Assembly (NCBI RefSeq): GCF_000004075.3
Contig: NC_026657.2
Coordinates: 2,604,001-2,668,000, forward strand
Direction of reading: 5' to 3'
Length of the DNA: 64,000 nt
From: Cucumis sativus
Lineage: Eukaryota; Streptophyta; Magnoliopsida; Cucurbitales; Cucurbitaceae
The notes under the pieces are model-generated. The model had not been told where the DNA came from. It was given only the letters and a program-made list of their open reading frames with translations, and did not search any database. A program made the position numbers and the translations under genes. This document shows positions 1-11,647 of the stretch, in pieces; the first letter of the stretch is position 1, and every line of letters starts with the position of its first letter.

Positions 1-780
1 AAAATTAGAACAATTATAATAATAATAATAATAAAGGATTATATAATATATACCACAAGTGCCTCAGTAATGAATCCTTCTTCTATTTTGAGTGATTTTT
101 GTAGAGAGTTTTTTCTTCTTTGTTGATTATACAGAGAGACCTAAAGCTTTGTAGAGAGTTTCTTCTTCTTTGTTGATTATACAGAGAGAGCTAAAGCTTT
201 GTGGCAAAGGAAAGGTGGTGAAGAAATGTATCTAGAGAGAGAAAGACATTAGCAAAAACTTGGCCACCAGCAACTGATAGAGACTAGAGAAAATGATAAT
301 AATAATAATAATAATAGTAATAATAATAATAATAATAAAAAATTAAAAAAGGAATTGTCTGCTTTTTTCATGTTCAAGAGAGAGTGAGGATGTTGAAGAA
401 ATATGATAGGTTGATGGATGGTTAGGATTAAAAGTTGGGTGCTCAAGTGACATGATTTGAAGTTTGAAAAATAATATATGTTAATCAAGTACTATACTAT
501 AGTATCATATATATGTGTGTGTGTGAAAAGGGAATGATAGGAAATGATGCACAACATTATTTGTAAATGGCAAGTGTTAGTAGGTGATTTTTTTTATAGC
601 GTAAGAAATATGTTATTTGTTTGCGCTTAATTCGAGTTCGTTCCATGATTTTACGTTTTTGTTTAGATATTTTATAGGCATTGAACAATTTATAGGTGAA
701 ATATGGTGCTAAGGAAATTTTGAAGCTAATTTGGACTAATACAAAGTTAAATGATGTCAATTGAGGCTAGTCGGAGCAAA
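1..780. other. Non-coding, simple repeats and UTR-like sequence
   Basis: No convincing gene. There are (AAT)n microsatellites at about 15-35 and 296-343, a short TG run near 510-525, and a 50-bp tandem duplication at 101-200. The CT/GA-rich composition between 90 and 250 resembles a plant 5'UTR or promoter for a gene transcribed leftward out of the window, but no start codon or exon can be supported. Confidence 0.5.
101..200. repeat. 50-bp direct tandem repeat, two copies
   Basis: Copies at 101-150 and 151-200 both begin GTAGAGAGTT and end CTAAAGCTTT. They differ at only two positions (T/C at the 12th base, C/G at the 40th). Sequence after 200 diverges, so there are exactly two units. Confidence 0.9.
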
Positions 781-1760
781 CCGAGACTTTGGAAGAGCAA
801 AAGAAATCATTAGGGCTTTTGCATGCCTTGCAAGCATTGCAGCGGCGTTGTAAAGCAGTAAGCTACTTTTTGCGAAAAGAGGTCAAGCGTTGTGGCGCTC
901 TGAACATCATCAACACGAACGTACACGAGCGCAAAGCTTCAAGCGTTGCAACGCTCAATTGTTTTATTTTTCTTCTTTTTTCCCGCCAGCCCATAGTCTA
1001 ACTTATTATGGTCGATTTTTACACTTTTTCTCTCTAATTTTCTGTGTTCTTTCATGTACGTTGATCAGTCCCAAAATATCTCCTCATCAGCCGGCATGTA
1101 GATGAGAGACTAATGTACTCTTTTCTAGCTCAGATTTTCTTATTTTCTTAGAATTTCACGAGAACTAGTTCTTGAATGAATATTTGTTATATATATGTTG
1201 GACGCATGAAAATGTATGACTATAGCTTTGCACTAAATTTTTTTACTCATGACAATTAGATGAGAATTGGTTAGAAGTAATAGGTTAGGGATTTTAGCTT
1301 GTAAGTCTAAATCGATGCACATTGGTTCTAACCATAACCTAGAATTGAAACTATTGAATGTCAATTTAGACGTCTTGGAAATTAGGCATTCCATCTGAGG
1401 GAACTTAATGCTAGTTGGAAAATTTGATACTACATGTTATTGGGTTAGAACAATTAGCTAGAGTTTTAAGGACAATTTAATTGCCAGTTTCAATTAAATT
1501 GATTAGGTGAAAGATTATATATGGCTAAGTAACGATAGTTTGAATAAATTTTAAGGATAAGGGGATGTGGCAACCACCCAAGCTAGATTGTAATTTTAAC
1601 ACAAATTTCTCACAAGTTTCACTCTTGCACGATTACACTCAAACCCCTCCCCTCCTTCCATTTACCTTGGATCGAGAATTAGTTTGTTTGAGAATCAATG
1701 TTCTCCCTGTGATCAACCTTGAACTTGCCACTAATTAAGTAATTATATTTCCATCTTGCC
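780..1760 (+). mobile_element. Possible decayed LTR-retrotransposon end/leader (fossil)
   Basis: No coding domain is visible. The stretch has a locally higher GC block (820-1000) with three related short motifs built on AGCGTTG, including the perfect 14-bp palindrome AGCGTTGCAACGCT near 942-955. It continues into sequence resembling the untranslated leader of Ty3/Gypsy elements of the Tat type: a 'gaactagttcttgaatgaat' segment near 1160 and a 'ctccctgtgatcaacctt' segment near 1705. The family assignment is from memory. It is broken and old, with no paired LTR seen. Confidence 0.35.
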
Positions 1761-1839
1761 GTTCACATTTTTCTCCATATATTATAAAATTAAAAGTTGT
1801 GTCCTCTCTCTTTGCATGTAATTACTCAAATTATATTAT

Positions 1840-2240
1840 GATTATATAGTTATTGATAGAAGCTACAAGTTCTATCATTGATAAAAATATAAAAATTTGC
1901 TATATTTTTATACAAATATTTTCACTAGTAATTTTGTCATTTACAATAACTTTTTATAATAATAATAATATATTATGGCTAAAAATTGTCTTGAATATTT
2001 GAATTGTTAAAAAAAAAAAATTATATTTTTCCACAAAAAACACACTTCCTCCAATAAAGGCATTTTTTAAAATAGCAAAATAAATTAAAACTTTTACAAG
2101 TCATGATAAAATTTTAAATTCTATCAATGATAGAAACTGATAGAAACTGATAGAAGCATATATAAGTGTCTATCAATATCTACTATTTGATAGAAGTTGA
2201 AAATTTAGCTATATGTTATAAGTATTTTATCAAACACCTC
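1840..2240. repeat. Family A foldback MITE-like copies
   Basis: A partial copy (about 1845-1950) and a fuller copy (about 2064-2240) carry the family's hallmarks: inward-facing arms with 'aaaatagcaaa', 'aaaattttaaattctatca' and 'atgatagaa', and the opposite arm in inverted orientation. Related copies occur near 30.6, 36.3, 36.7, 55.7, 55.9, 56.2 and 57.5 kb. No protein is encoded. I infer a non-autonomous DNA transposon. Confidence 0.6.
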
Positions 2241-4610
2241 TTCCTTCCATATATAAAACATTTTCAATTACTTTAATAACGGTTAATCAAAGTAAATTGG
2301 TAACGTCGAAAACCTATCATACATCTCTGTTTTTTTTTTTTTTGCATCAACATAAATGTTCTTTCCCGACGCCACGACCATGGCATTGAGAATGCCTAGA
2401 TTGTTCGACAATTGGACAATTTTCGAGAGAGGACAACTTCCCGACAATTTATGCATCGAAAAATAATCAACATAAGATTCATTTTTCATTTTTCTTTTTA
2501 CTAAATAATTTTTTTTTTCAAAATTAGAAAAATGGACAAATAACTATTTACACAAAATTTATTAAATGTGTGAAATGTTCTATTTTTGATAAATTTTCCA
2601 AAAATTACTTAGAAATTAATTAGGTTCTATTTAATAACCATTATTATCATAAGTTGGTGAGGTAAAGAAAACTTTCATAAATTTGCAAATTAAAGTCTGA
2701 TCCAAACATCTCCCTCTTTTTCTACTAAAAATACCCATTTTTCTTCAATATAAAAATAACATAATTATTCCTATTTAATGATTGTTCATCATTGTCAAAA
2801 TTTGGTGATACTCAAAATCTATCTTAATTAATTTATTTTTCTAATTTTCATTTTAAAAACTAGCAAGATGTATTTAGATTAATAAAAAAAATTTGAATTT
2901 AATCAATTACTAATAATTAGATTGTAAAAACATGTTAAATAGTAACTACATTTATTTATTTCAAAAATAAATATTTTTAAAATCATATTTTCTTTAAATG
3001 TGATATTAAAATCAAATTAGCATCCTAATTAATTCTCTTTTATGTAAATACATTATACACCTAGTTGAGTAAGCAACCAATGCAACTAAGGAGCTCTCCT
3101 TCAAGAACCAAGATGAATGTGACCTTAGAAATATAGGACAATACTATATCAACCATTATTGCATATCGCTAATCACATAAGTTATAATTAGTCATACAAA
3201 TATAGATCAATTGTTTAGACTTCTAAAAAGTACTTTTAAAAGAGTTTAAATATGAGATCAACCAAATCCAATTATGCGACGCTTTCGCCTTTGAATTTTT
3301 AAGAAGATTTATTTTACTTTATTATATATATTTAAAAATAGCCCCTTACTAAGTTCAAGTTTTTACTTTTTTTACTACATAATATATATGTATGTATGAA
3401 TAGAATTATATGATGTTATGGTTTTGTATGTTTTTATGGGATTTACCAACCCTACCTTTAAAGTATTAGTTGCTTCCCTCCAACAAATAAATAAGAAAAT
3501 AGAGTGATTTTCAATTTTTGAAGGTTTGGTATTTCTTTTGTTCCCACGTTAATAACTTCTTCTTTGAGTTAAGTTTCATTGCTTTGTCATCCCTAAAATT
3601 GACTCTCTTTTTTCTTCTTCTTTTGATCCTTATAACAATATATAGAGATATTAACATCCTTTTGTTTATGTTTTTAACCTCAAATAAGAAATAAGAAAAT
3701 TAACCCCAACTTTACTTCCTATTGTTTTCTTCTGAAATTTTGATCACTATTAATTCATTTATGACTTGATTTTGAAATATTTTATATTGGTCGATTTTTG
3801 TGAACAACTTTACATAATTATGCCATCATATTTTGTTTGATTTGAACGTTAATGATGTTAATTTGTGGTCAAGAAAAAACAATTGATCACAAATTTTGAC
3901 CTCAACAGTAAATTTATATTTCGAGGAAGAGAGTTTGCATGCAAAGCAAAGAGAAAATCTCCACACTTGTATTGTGTAAGTCACACGCACTCTGATGTTT
4001 AAGTTGTTTAAGAATTAAGTCGAAGGCTTAAACTCAAATTAATTTCATAACTTACCTTGTCTAATATATGTATCTCCTCTCGTCTTTAGGCTCCAATCCT
4101 TTTACTAATTTTATCCAACTAAGGTTTCTGACTGGGCTTAGTTGCATGTGGATCCATATCGAACCGAGCAACTAGTCTAATATCCTTGTCAAGGGCTTTT
4201 CTAGCTAGGGTTTCACCCCTTTTTGGCCTTGCTTATGCTTTTGGTCCTTTGGCCTTCACAAGAGGCTCAACCTCGACTAGGACCGAGGTTAATCAGGCCT
4301 AACTTTTTCTTGAGCTTACTCTTTCATGCTTCTCTCTTACTCTCATTTTAATGTTTTACCTTGATTCCAAAATCCACCCATTACAAACTCTATCACAAAA
4401 AAAAAAAAATCATTCATTTAAGGCTCCATTTCGTAATCATTTCATGGTTTATTTTTTAAATTCAAGTCTATTTTCTCTCCATTCTTCATAATTATTTGTA
4501 TTTTTCTTAAGTGTTAGATGATTGTTAGTCAAATTCCAAAAATAAAAGATGTTTTTAAAAATTTATTTTTCAAATTTTGGTTTAATATATTTTGAAACAT
4601 TAATAAAAGG
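2241..4610. other. Intergenic, no gene seen
   Basis: AT-rich sequence without a supportable gene. The 4020-4390 part is somewhat less AT-rich and could be an old repeat remnant, but I see no domain, terminal repeat or RNA signature in it. Confidence 0.5.
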
Positions 4611-5290
4611 TTAATTTTCATAAATATAAAAAATCAATAAAATATTTACGGCCTATGTAACAAAAAGAAAAAGCTCATAAAACTGACCATTTTTTTTAAT
4701 ATTTAAGATGTGTCCTTTTTCATCGTCTTTGTTCTCTTCACTTTCTGCGATTTTTTTTCATTCTATCGTCTTTTTCTCTTCTCTTGCAATTTTTTTTTTT
4801 TGTTTAAGATTGTTTGCCAATTATAAAAGATTGTGAAAAAAATAATTGAGATATTGAATTGTCAAATTTAAACGATCATGTACCAAATAATCTTTAAAAA
4901 ATTTAAATTTTGGTAGCCAAATTTAAACGATCAAATCCAAATGATCGTGTACCAAATCTAAACGGTTGTATATCAAATCTAAACGATCAAATCCAAATGA
5001 TTATGTACCAAATCTAAATAGTCGTATACCAAATCTAAATGATGGTGTACCAACAAAAATTGTTGAGATTTGACTACCCAAATTTAACCGATCGTGTACC
5101 CAATAATCTTGAAAAAAAAATAGTTTAGCTTTGTCATTATTTCTCAAATATATTACGCATCCTGCCAATTAATCATGGGACATTTTTTTTGTATTTTTTA
5201 TTGTGGGCCTGTGATCTTTTTCTATTTTCGAAATTGTTCTATACCGTGTAAATATTTTGCTGCTTTATTATATTTTTTAAAAGACCCTTA
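4611..5290 (+). repeat. Family B MITE-like element with internal 20-mer array
   Basis: The left end contains 'aaaatatttacggcctatg'. The right end is 'gtaaatattttgctgcttta' followed by 'tattttttaaaaga', giving loosely inverted termini around a shared AAATATTTAC. Inside, 4860-5100 holds a degenerate array of about 20-bp units of the form 'ccaaatctaaacgatcgtgt'. Copies of the same element lie near 7.6, 21.7, 24.5, 30.1 and 57.0 kb, on both strands. No coding capacity. Confidence 0.6.
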
Positions 5291-6559
5291 ATAAAAAGTA
5301 TAGTGAACAGAAATTAAGAAATTCAAGGATGGAATATAAATATGTACAAGCTTAATTTTTTTTTTAAAAAAACCTTTTAAAATTCAAATACCGACTAAAA
5401 CAGACTAAAAAGGTTCAAAGTTTAAAATGATGTAATTATTAGAGTTAAGTTTTACTTGATACCAACTCTACTATATTTTCATACATTTTTTTATGGTTGA
5501 ATATTAAGAAACACGAGACTATGATATATTTGGAAATGATTCATGAAATAGTTAAACCATCTCGTCATACTGAAATTCAATTTAAATATTTATTTAGGTA
5601 TATATGAAATTAGTATCTATAAGTTTAAATTCAAACATCAAAATGATATTGTGACTATAAACTTATTTCGAAACGATTTTAAATACAATGATCAATGATT
5701 TCTTCAACGATTTTAAATTATTCTCAAACATTAATATAAAATCGATTATACATGGGAGGTAGAGGGTGAGGTTCTAAATTTATGCAACCATATATGTATT
5801 TTAAATTTTATTGAAATTCTTAAATTTTAATTAAGTTTAATTAATCAATTGTTATAATTATATATAAGTATGTTATTGGAAAGTTTGAAAAGTTTACTAA
5901 CTTTAAAATTATCACTTCAAATATTGATTTGTATATAATTTATTTAGATTAATAATAAAGTTGTTTTTACTTTAAAAATAATTAAAGTTATAATTATATT
6001 GAAATAAATAAATGTCATTGCTTATGTTTTATAAAATATTTATAAAAGATATGTTGAAATTATATCTAGGAATATTTAATACCAATATTGGATCATTCAA
6101 CAAATATAATTAATTTCATGTAAACCCGAAATATTATCTAATTAATTTCAACAAATATAGTTTTGTTTTGCCTTTTCATTATCTAATTAATTTCATGTAA
6201 ACCGAAATTATTATAATTTAATTATATAAAGTGTGAGACAAGTAATGTAATTAATTATTGGTAATTGACAATTAATCATCCCCAATCCATATTGAAAGAA
6301 AATTTATGAGTTTGTTGCATTTTATCTTTAATTAATGTCTACATCAAAAAGAATTCTATGAAAAGAGTATTTAGTATAATTTTAGTTCATATTGTTTCAT
6401 TTGTAATTTACCTTTCAATATATTAAGATGTATCACTACAAAATCTAGTCAAATTTCATATTTTACCATAATAATTTTTTATAATTATTATCATATATAT
6501 GAAAAATCCTTTTTGCTACTCGAACTCTAGCAAACTTAGTATATTAAAATGTACTCTAT
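5291..6559. other. Intergenic, no gene seen
   Basis: Very AT-rich; I see nothing beyond short A/T runs. Confidence 0.5.
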
Positions 6560-6698
6560 ATATAGTTTTTTTTTTTTTAATATTTGTGAGTGTTCGAATT
6601 AATTTCTAATAGGTGGCAACCATGAATTGAATCCATGATCTCTTAGTTAGATATGAAAAGTCTTCATTTTTACCCTTAGGCCAATTCATGATGGTTTG
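6560..6698 (-). mobile_element. tRNA-derived SINE (Au-like)
   Basis: On the minus strand the element starts near 6698, has an A-box-like TTGGCCTAAGGGT (6672-6684) and a B-box-like GGATTCAATTC (6624-6634). It continues through 'atggttgccacctatt' and ends in an A-run (6566-6578). A short direct repeat ACTCTAT flanks it at 6553-6559 and 6699-6705, as expected for a target-site duplication. The box spacing and the GCCACCT segment resemble plant Au SINEs from memory. At about 135 bp it is shorter than full-length Au copies, and the B box has diverged from the tRNA consensus. Confidence 0.6.
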
Positions 6699-7624
6699 AC
6701 TCTATCGATCTATATATATATATATATAAATATATAGTAGTCCAACTTTGTAATCGATCATTTTTCTAAAATAGAAATTGTCCGTTTTTGTTATTACCTA
6801 ACTCTAAGATACCAAATCGATCGAACATCAATATGATTGTCCAAAAATCAATTGTATTTAAATACCAATTACTTGAACTATCATACTCAAACATACACAA
6901 AATAAATACATGAAAATAAACGAATAATTTGTGTCGACTTTAATATTTTTAAGTATAAGAACTAAAAGGCGAGAAGAATATGAAATATCCAACCTTTAAA
7001 AGAACGTTCATGTCAATTATGATTGAATTGAAGATGATGATTTTAATATTTAGGTGCTTACAATAATGAAATGATGAGCCAATGACTTAGACCTATTCCT
7101 AAATCTAAACGATACATCTATATAGATTATTATAGAATATATTAGTTTTGATTTTAATGACTTGATTTTATATTTATTATCCAATTAATTAACAGATAAT
7201 TTGGACCTTAGGAGGTATGTTAAAGGCAATGCTATTAAATTAAGGGTCAAGGTTGGAATTAATTAGTTTAAATAACTCTAATGTGTATTAAAATGAAAGA
7301 GATTAATTAGATTAATCTAACCAAAATCAATTCTAATCCACTTAACTTTACCCTCTTTTGATAACACCATTATTTCCCCTTCAAATTTTGGCTACAACTA
7401 CAACATATAGTTTTCTCAATGACTCATATTTAAAGTTTTAATTTGATATAATAACTAACATATTCCTACTAACTCATGCATAAAAAAATAAAAAGAAAAC
7501 AATTGTGCATTTTATGACTCATGCCTCGTTAGCAATAGGTTGTATTTGTAAAATATAAAAACAAAAATATGGCGTGGACAAATTAACCACTCCCTTCAAA
7601 TGGTTGTGCTTTTCGTTAATCTTC
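6699..7624. other. Intergenic, no gene seen
   Basis: AT-rich; a (TA)n run lies at about 6711-6740. Nothing else can be supported. Confidence 0.5.
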
Positions 7625-8295
7625 ACACGACAAAATAATAAAATATTTTCATAAATTTCAAGTTTATTATTGATATTGTGAACTATTCGTCGCTTTTTCT
7701 TTCGTTTTCTTTGTGATTTATTCTTTTTTTTTTTTCAGATTCTTCAGCTCCTCTTCCAAGTTTTCATTTTTCTATTTTTAAATAATTTATTCTTATGTTT
7801 AAATCTCCTATTTCATCTTCATTATTAATTTTTTGGCAATATTCTTTAAAGCTACTTCATCTTCCTCATATTCAAGAATATCAGCAATATCGTTTAAATA
7901 TCATGATCTAAACGATCATTTACCATTATCAACACGATCATTTAGCATGATCAACATGATCATTTAAATTTGAAGTCATCTTTCCATCGTTTAAAATTAT
8001 CTAAACGATCTTATTGAAATAGGTAACTATAGTTAACGCAATCATTTAGATTTGAAATATTTTTTCCATTGTTAAAAAGAACTATATGTTCATGTGGATA
8101 CTACCTACACAATCGTGTAACATGATCGTTTAGAAGAAAAATTACACACGTGCATGTAACCGATTAATCGCTTGTTGATTTTGTCATTTTTTGTATTTCC
8201 TATTATGAGTTTTTTTTTCTTTTTTTTTGAATTGTTGTAAATAGTAAATATTTTACTTTCTTATATATATATTTTTTAAAGAAAACCCTTTTGCT
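7625..8295 (+). repeat. Family B MITE-like element
   Basis: This shares the family's internal 'aaacgatcatttaccat'-type motifs (7900-8130). The right end is 'gtaaatattttactttctta' then 'tattttttaaagaaaaccct', in the same orientation as the copy at 4.6-5.3 kb. No protein. Confidence 0.5.
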
Positions 8296-8678
8296 ATTAA
8301 TAATATAATTACTTTTATAGGATTAGTGTGACCAAAATATTTGTGATTTTTGAATATGTCAAAATTACATTAATCATACAACTTTTGGATTTACTTAAAA
8401 AAAATATTTTGTTTTAAAAATTAGACTCACAATTTAGATTTAAAATTATAAAGACAAAATTAGGTTTTTAAATGACACATATATATAGAGTTGGAGCAAA
8501 TTTATAATTCATTAAAATATAAAATTTGAACCAACTTGAAAATAGCAAAATAGTATTTAAACCAACAAAATAGCCTTCTTGGAATTGGAACTTAAAAGAT
8601 ATAAAAAGACAAAAAAGCAGGCCAAAAGGGCAAATTTCTAAATTCCCCAACTGGGACTCCAAACTAATTTCACTTTCT

Positions 8679-8687
8679 TTTTAAATA
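8679..8687 (+). promoter_or_regulatory. TATA-like box of the SAUR gene
   Basis: TTTAAATA lies about 67-75 bp upstream of the SAUR start codon, a plausible core promoter distance for a short leader. Confidence 0.4.
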
Positions 8688-8753
8688 CCCCCAAGTGTTT
8701 TCTTCTTTCCCAAATCTCCCCTTTCACACCGTTCATTTTCACAAAAACCAATC

Positions 8754-9215
8754 ATGACAAGAACAACAAAAGGCTTCAAATTGAAACTCAAGCTTCTCAA
8801 GGTCTTCAAATGGAGAACCCCTTTCTTCAATCTTCATACTTATTCCAATCCCTTCTCCAAGCTCTTTTCTCTTGCAACGGACCCCTTTTCTCGCCCGGTC
8901 CGCTACGCCCGCCTGAACCGGGTTCGCTCTACACCGCCAGTGGCCACCCCGAAAGGGTATTTGGCTGTCCACGTCGGCGGACCGGAGAATGAGAGGGAGA
9001 GACATCTTGTGCCGGTCATTTACTTCAATCATCCCATGTTCCGGAAATTGCTGCAGGCGGCGGAGGTGATTTATGGGTTTGATTATCCCGGTCGGATCGT
9101 TATTCCGGTTGATGTTTCAGAGTTTGAGGAGGTTAAAAATGGTATTGCGGCCACGGAGAACGGCCGCTGCTGTCCACGTAGGGGTGGATACCGACGCTGG
9201 CGTTGTGGAAAGTAG
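8754..9215 (+). CDS. SAUR-family auxin-responsive protein
   Basis: Single-exon gene of 153 residues, as is usual for SAUR genes. The basic N-terminus (residues 1-60) leads into the SAUR core at 66-131: PKGYLAVHVG, then HLVPVIYFNHPMFRKLL, then YGFDYPGRIVIP. The C-terminus is Cys/Arg-rich and lies beyond the family core. SAUR proteins are small early auxin-response proteins; many promote cell expansion by inhibiting PP2C.D phosphatases and so raising plasma-membrane proton-pump activity. That role is family knowledge, not visible here. The start is the first ATG after a TATA-like element and short leader. The GC-rich coding block stands out from its AT-rich surroundings. The exact SAUR subgroup is not determined. 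Confidence 0.9.
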   Translation: MTRTTKGFKLKLKLLKVFKWRTPFFNLHTYSNPFSKLFSLATDPFSRPVRYARLNRVRSTPPVATPKGYLAVHVGGPENERERHLVPVIYFNHPMFRKLLQAAEVIYGFDYPGRIVIPVDVSEFEEVKNGIAATENGRCCPRRGGYRRWRCGK

Positions 9216-10270
9216 AATATGTTAATAGTTTGAGAAGGGGTGATCGTAGTAATCGATCAAACAAGGTTTAGTAAATCTTCAAAAACCAAGTCCGACGGGA
9301 TCGTGGAGTGCAAAATGTTTGAGAGCTAAACTTAGATGATTGCGGAGAGAGAAGTTTTGTACAAATGATCAATTTTTACGACGAAATGACATCTAACTCT
9401 GATTTTGAAAGTAAGGATATCTCACACAAGCCTTTAAGAGAGTTTAATATTGATGTGGATATCAAGATTGATTTTATTGATAATCATAAAAATATAGATG
9501 TTAACATACATTAGTAATTCAAATTATAGTTAGTTTAGTTATGAATATTGTAAGTAGTATATATATCTATTTGTATTGGACAAAATTAATCACATTTTCT
9601 TTTAAATAAAAGTGTTGGAGATTATCGAATTCAAATATCAACATGTCAACAAATATGTTATTTTTATTTCTTTGCTTTCTTACTCATGCTTCAACGGTTA
9701 GAAAAAATCATTCGCAAATGGTTTGTGATGTCAACAAATTATTCTTCTATCATTTTAAACTTTGTTGGTTTTGGACGTAAAATTGGAATCATGCAAGTAA
9801 GATTTTCTTCTCTTTTATTTTTACCTATCTGGTCTACATAATATAAACATTTTAAGAAGAGTAAAAAGAAATTGCAGTGCTCTAATTAGAAAGTTAGATG
9901 AATTGAAAAGGTTGAAATGCTAAATTTTCTGTTTGGTTCTTAGTTTTGGAATAAAAATGGGGAGGAAATAATTAAATTGGATTATGTTAGGTTGGATGTT
10001 GGCTGCCTTAGCTAAATATCTAAAAAACAATTATTTATGATTTTTTAGTACAAAAGAATGGTTAGGCTAAAACATTAGTGAAAATATCCATTTGGAGCCA
10101 AACTTTGAACTAAGAACCTCTCACCACTTAGTAAAGATAAATGGTGCCATTCTCCCAAGAAACTTGTCATTTATTAACTTTCCATTTGAAACTTAACATT
10201 TCTTGATTGTAAGAGCGATCAGAAAACTTTAAAGTCCAAGTTGAGGTACAAACAAATGCCAACAAAAGAA
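9216..10270. other. SAUR 3' flank and intergenic DNA
   Basis: The first 200-300 bases probably form the SAUR 3'UTR. The remainder is AT-rich with no gene, RNA or clear repeat structure visible. Confidence 0.5.
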
Positions 10271-10278
10271 AAAATAGA

Positions 10279-10408
10279 AGATCTCATTGCAAGCTCAAGA
10301 ATTGTGTCTATACAAAACCAAAAGTTCTTCTTTAACCGGAAACATGGAAAATACACAAATCAACAATACAAAATGGGAGATCTCATCTCAAGCTCAAGAA
10401 CCGTGTCA
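10279..10408. repeat. 31-bp motif repeated at 99-bp spacing
   Basis: 'agatctcattgcaagctcaa' at 10279 recurs as 'agatctcatctcaagctcaa' at 10378, with similarity over about 31 bp. The spacing is exactly 99 bp. It lies at the 3' end of the LINE coding remnant, which reads on the minus strand, so it may be a small duplication within or just after the end of that ORF. Confidence 0.7.
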
Positions 10409-11260
10409 AGCTGGGAGGCATAACTATTCGTCCAAGTACAACAATAATTTGAAGAAAACCCAAATTTAGCCAATTTGTTGGCAACACTGTTTCATCTCCT
10501 GGGGGCATAGTGAAAATCAACAATCTCAAGTCTTTTTAATAATTCAAGAGATTTAAACTCGAAGAGGAGAGAAAGAAAAAGCCAACGCCTTAATGTTCTT
10601 CACTCATCCATCTCCACACTCGATCGTTATAAGCCCAAAGCCTCAGCAAGCTTGAGACCTTCGAGATGGGGGCACAATTCCCCCGCCTCAGCTAATAAAA
10701 ACCCATCGCACACCAACGCTTGAGCCACCGCAACAGAACCACGATTATCCCGGTTTACTACTCCCCTAAGCCCATAGAAGAAGACAACAATACACCAACA
10801 CGGTCAATTATTTTAATATGAACACACCAAGGTATGGTGGACACCAGGAAGACAATAGACCTCTACAACTCCTCAGGTTGTCCAACATCGACCCATCAGA
10901 AATCCTTCCAGGTTCAGCCATGTTTGATAAATCATCCGCATAATGCAGTATCCATTCGGATTTGTACTCCACAGTTGTCAAAGCCTCACCAAAATGAATC
11001 TTATTTCTATCCTCCCACAAAGCCCAACAGGTAATTCCAAATTTCACAAACTGCAGATCATCCACACAATCAGCCAAACTGACCACCAAATTGCAATTTG
11101 GAAGGGATAAATTGACTTTCTTGGCCAGATCACGTAATACAATATCCCAAACAATTGAAGCTCTTTTACATTGAAAAAGTATGGTCTCGATTCCAAATCT
11201 TTACCACAGCACAAACACTATTCAAAACCAAAAGAGATTATTACCAATGCACTACCGAAA
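10380..11260 (-). mobile_element. LINE 3' fragment: zinc-knuckle and RNase H region
   Basis: Reading the minus strand, sequence near 11230 encodes a CLCCGK-type zf-RVT motif, followed after a frame change by ETILFQCKRA and then ITCWALWEDRNKIHFGE. Past a Trp-Cys-Pro-Pro linker come a GVVNRDNRGSVAVAQA segment and finally RR-NSVANKLAKFGF. These are the usual order of zinc knuckle, linker and RNase H in plant L1-type LINEs. At least two frame changes and an internal stop break it. It belongs to an RNase H-bearing LINE type, unlike the piece at 12.7-13.8 kb. No polyA tail is obvious. Confidence 0.8.
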
Positions 11261-11647
11261 AGTCTAAAACTTGGGACAAAAAAGATTCCAGGGCAACAAG
11301 AAAGTCAAACACCACATTATCCTTTCTCTTCTCCCAACTTCTACCACCACAAAATACTCCCTAGAGAGGTTTGTAAGCTCTCTGAAACTAGAAAACAGAT
11401 TGCAACAAATACGTTCATGTCCGAGGATGAAAATTCTTGAAACTAACAACAAAATCAAGCATATAAACAAGACAAATCTTTCCAAACAATGATGGTATTA
11501 ACAAATTATCGATCGAAAAGTACTAATGTCATCTTTTATTAAAATCTATAACTCAATTTGATGAGATCAAAATTTTAAGATCAGTACTTACTCTTGAGGA
11601 AATAAAGGTAATCAATAAAATCTTCCCTAGAGTAAAGAAAAATATTG

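Noticed and set aside
789-1105. Overlapping open frames of about 70 codons near the window start
   Set aside because: Low complexity, no domain, and they lie in a probable LTR-element remnant.
7900-8130. CRISPR-like array from repeated CGATCATTTA motifs
   Set aside because: Spacing is irregular, units are degenerate, and the same phrases occur in dispersed family B repeats of a plant genome.
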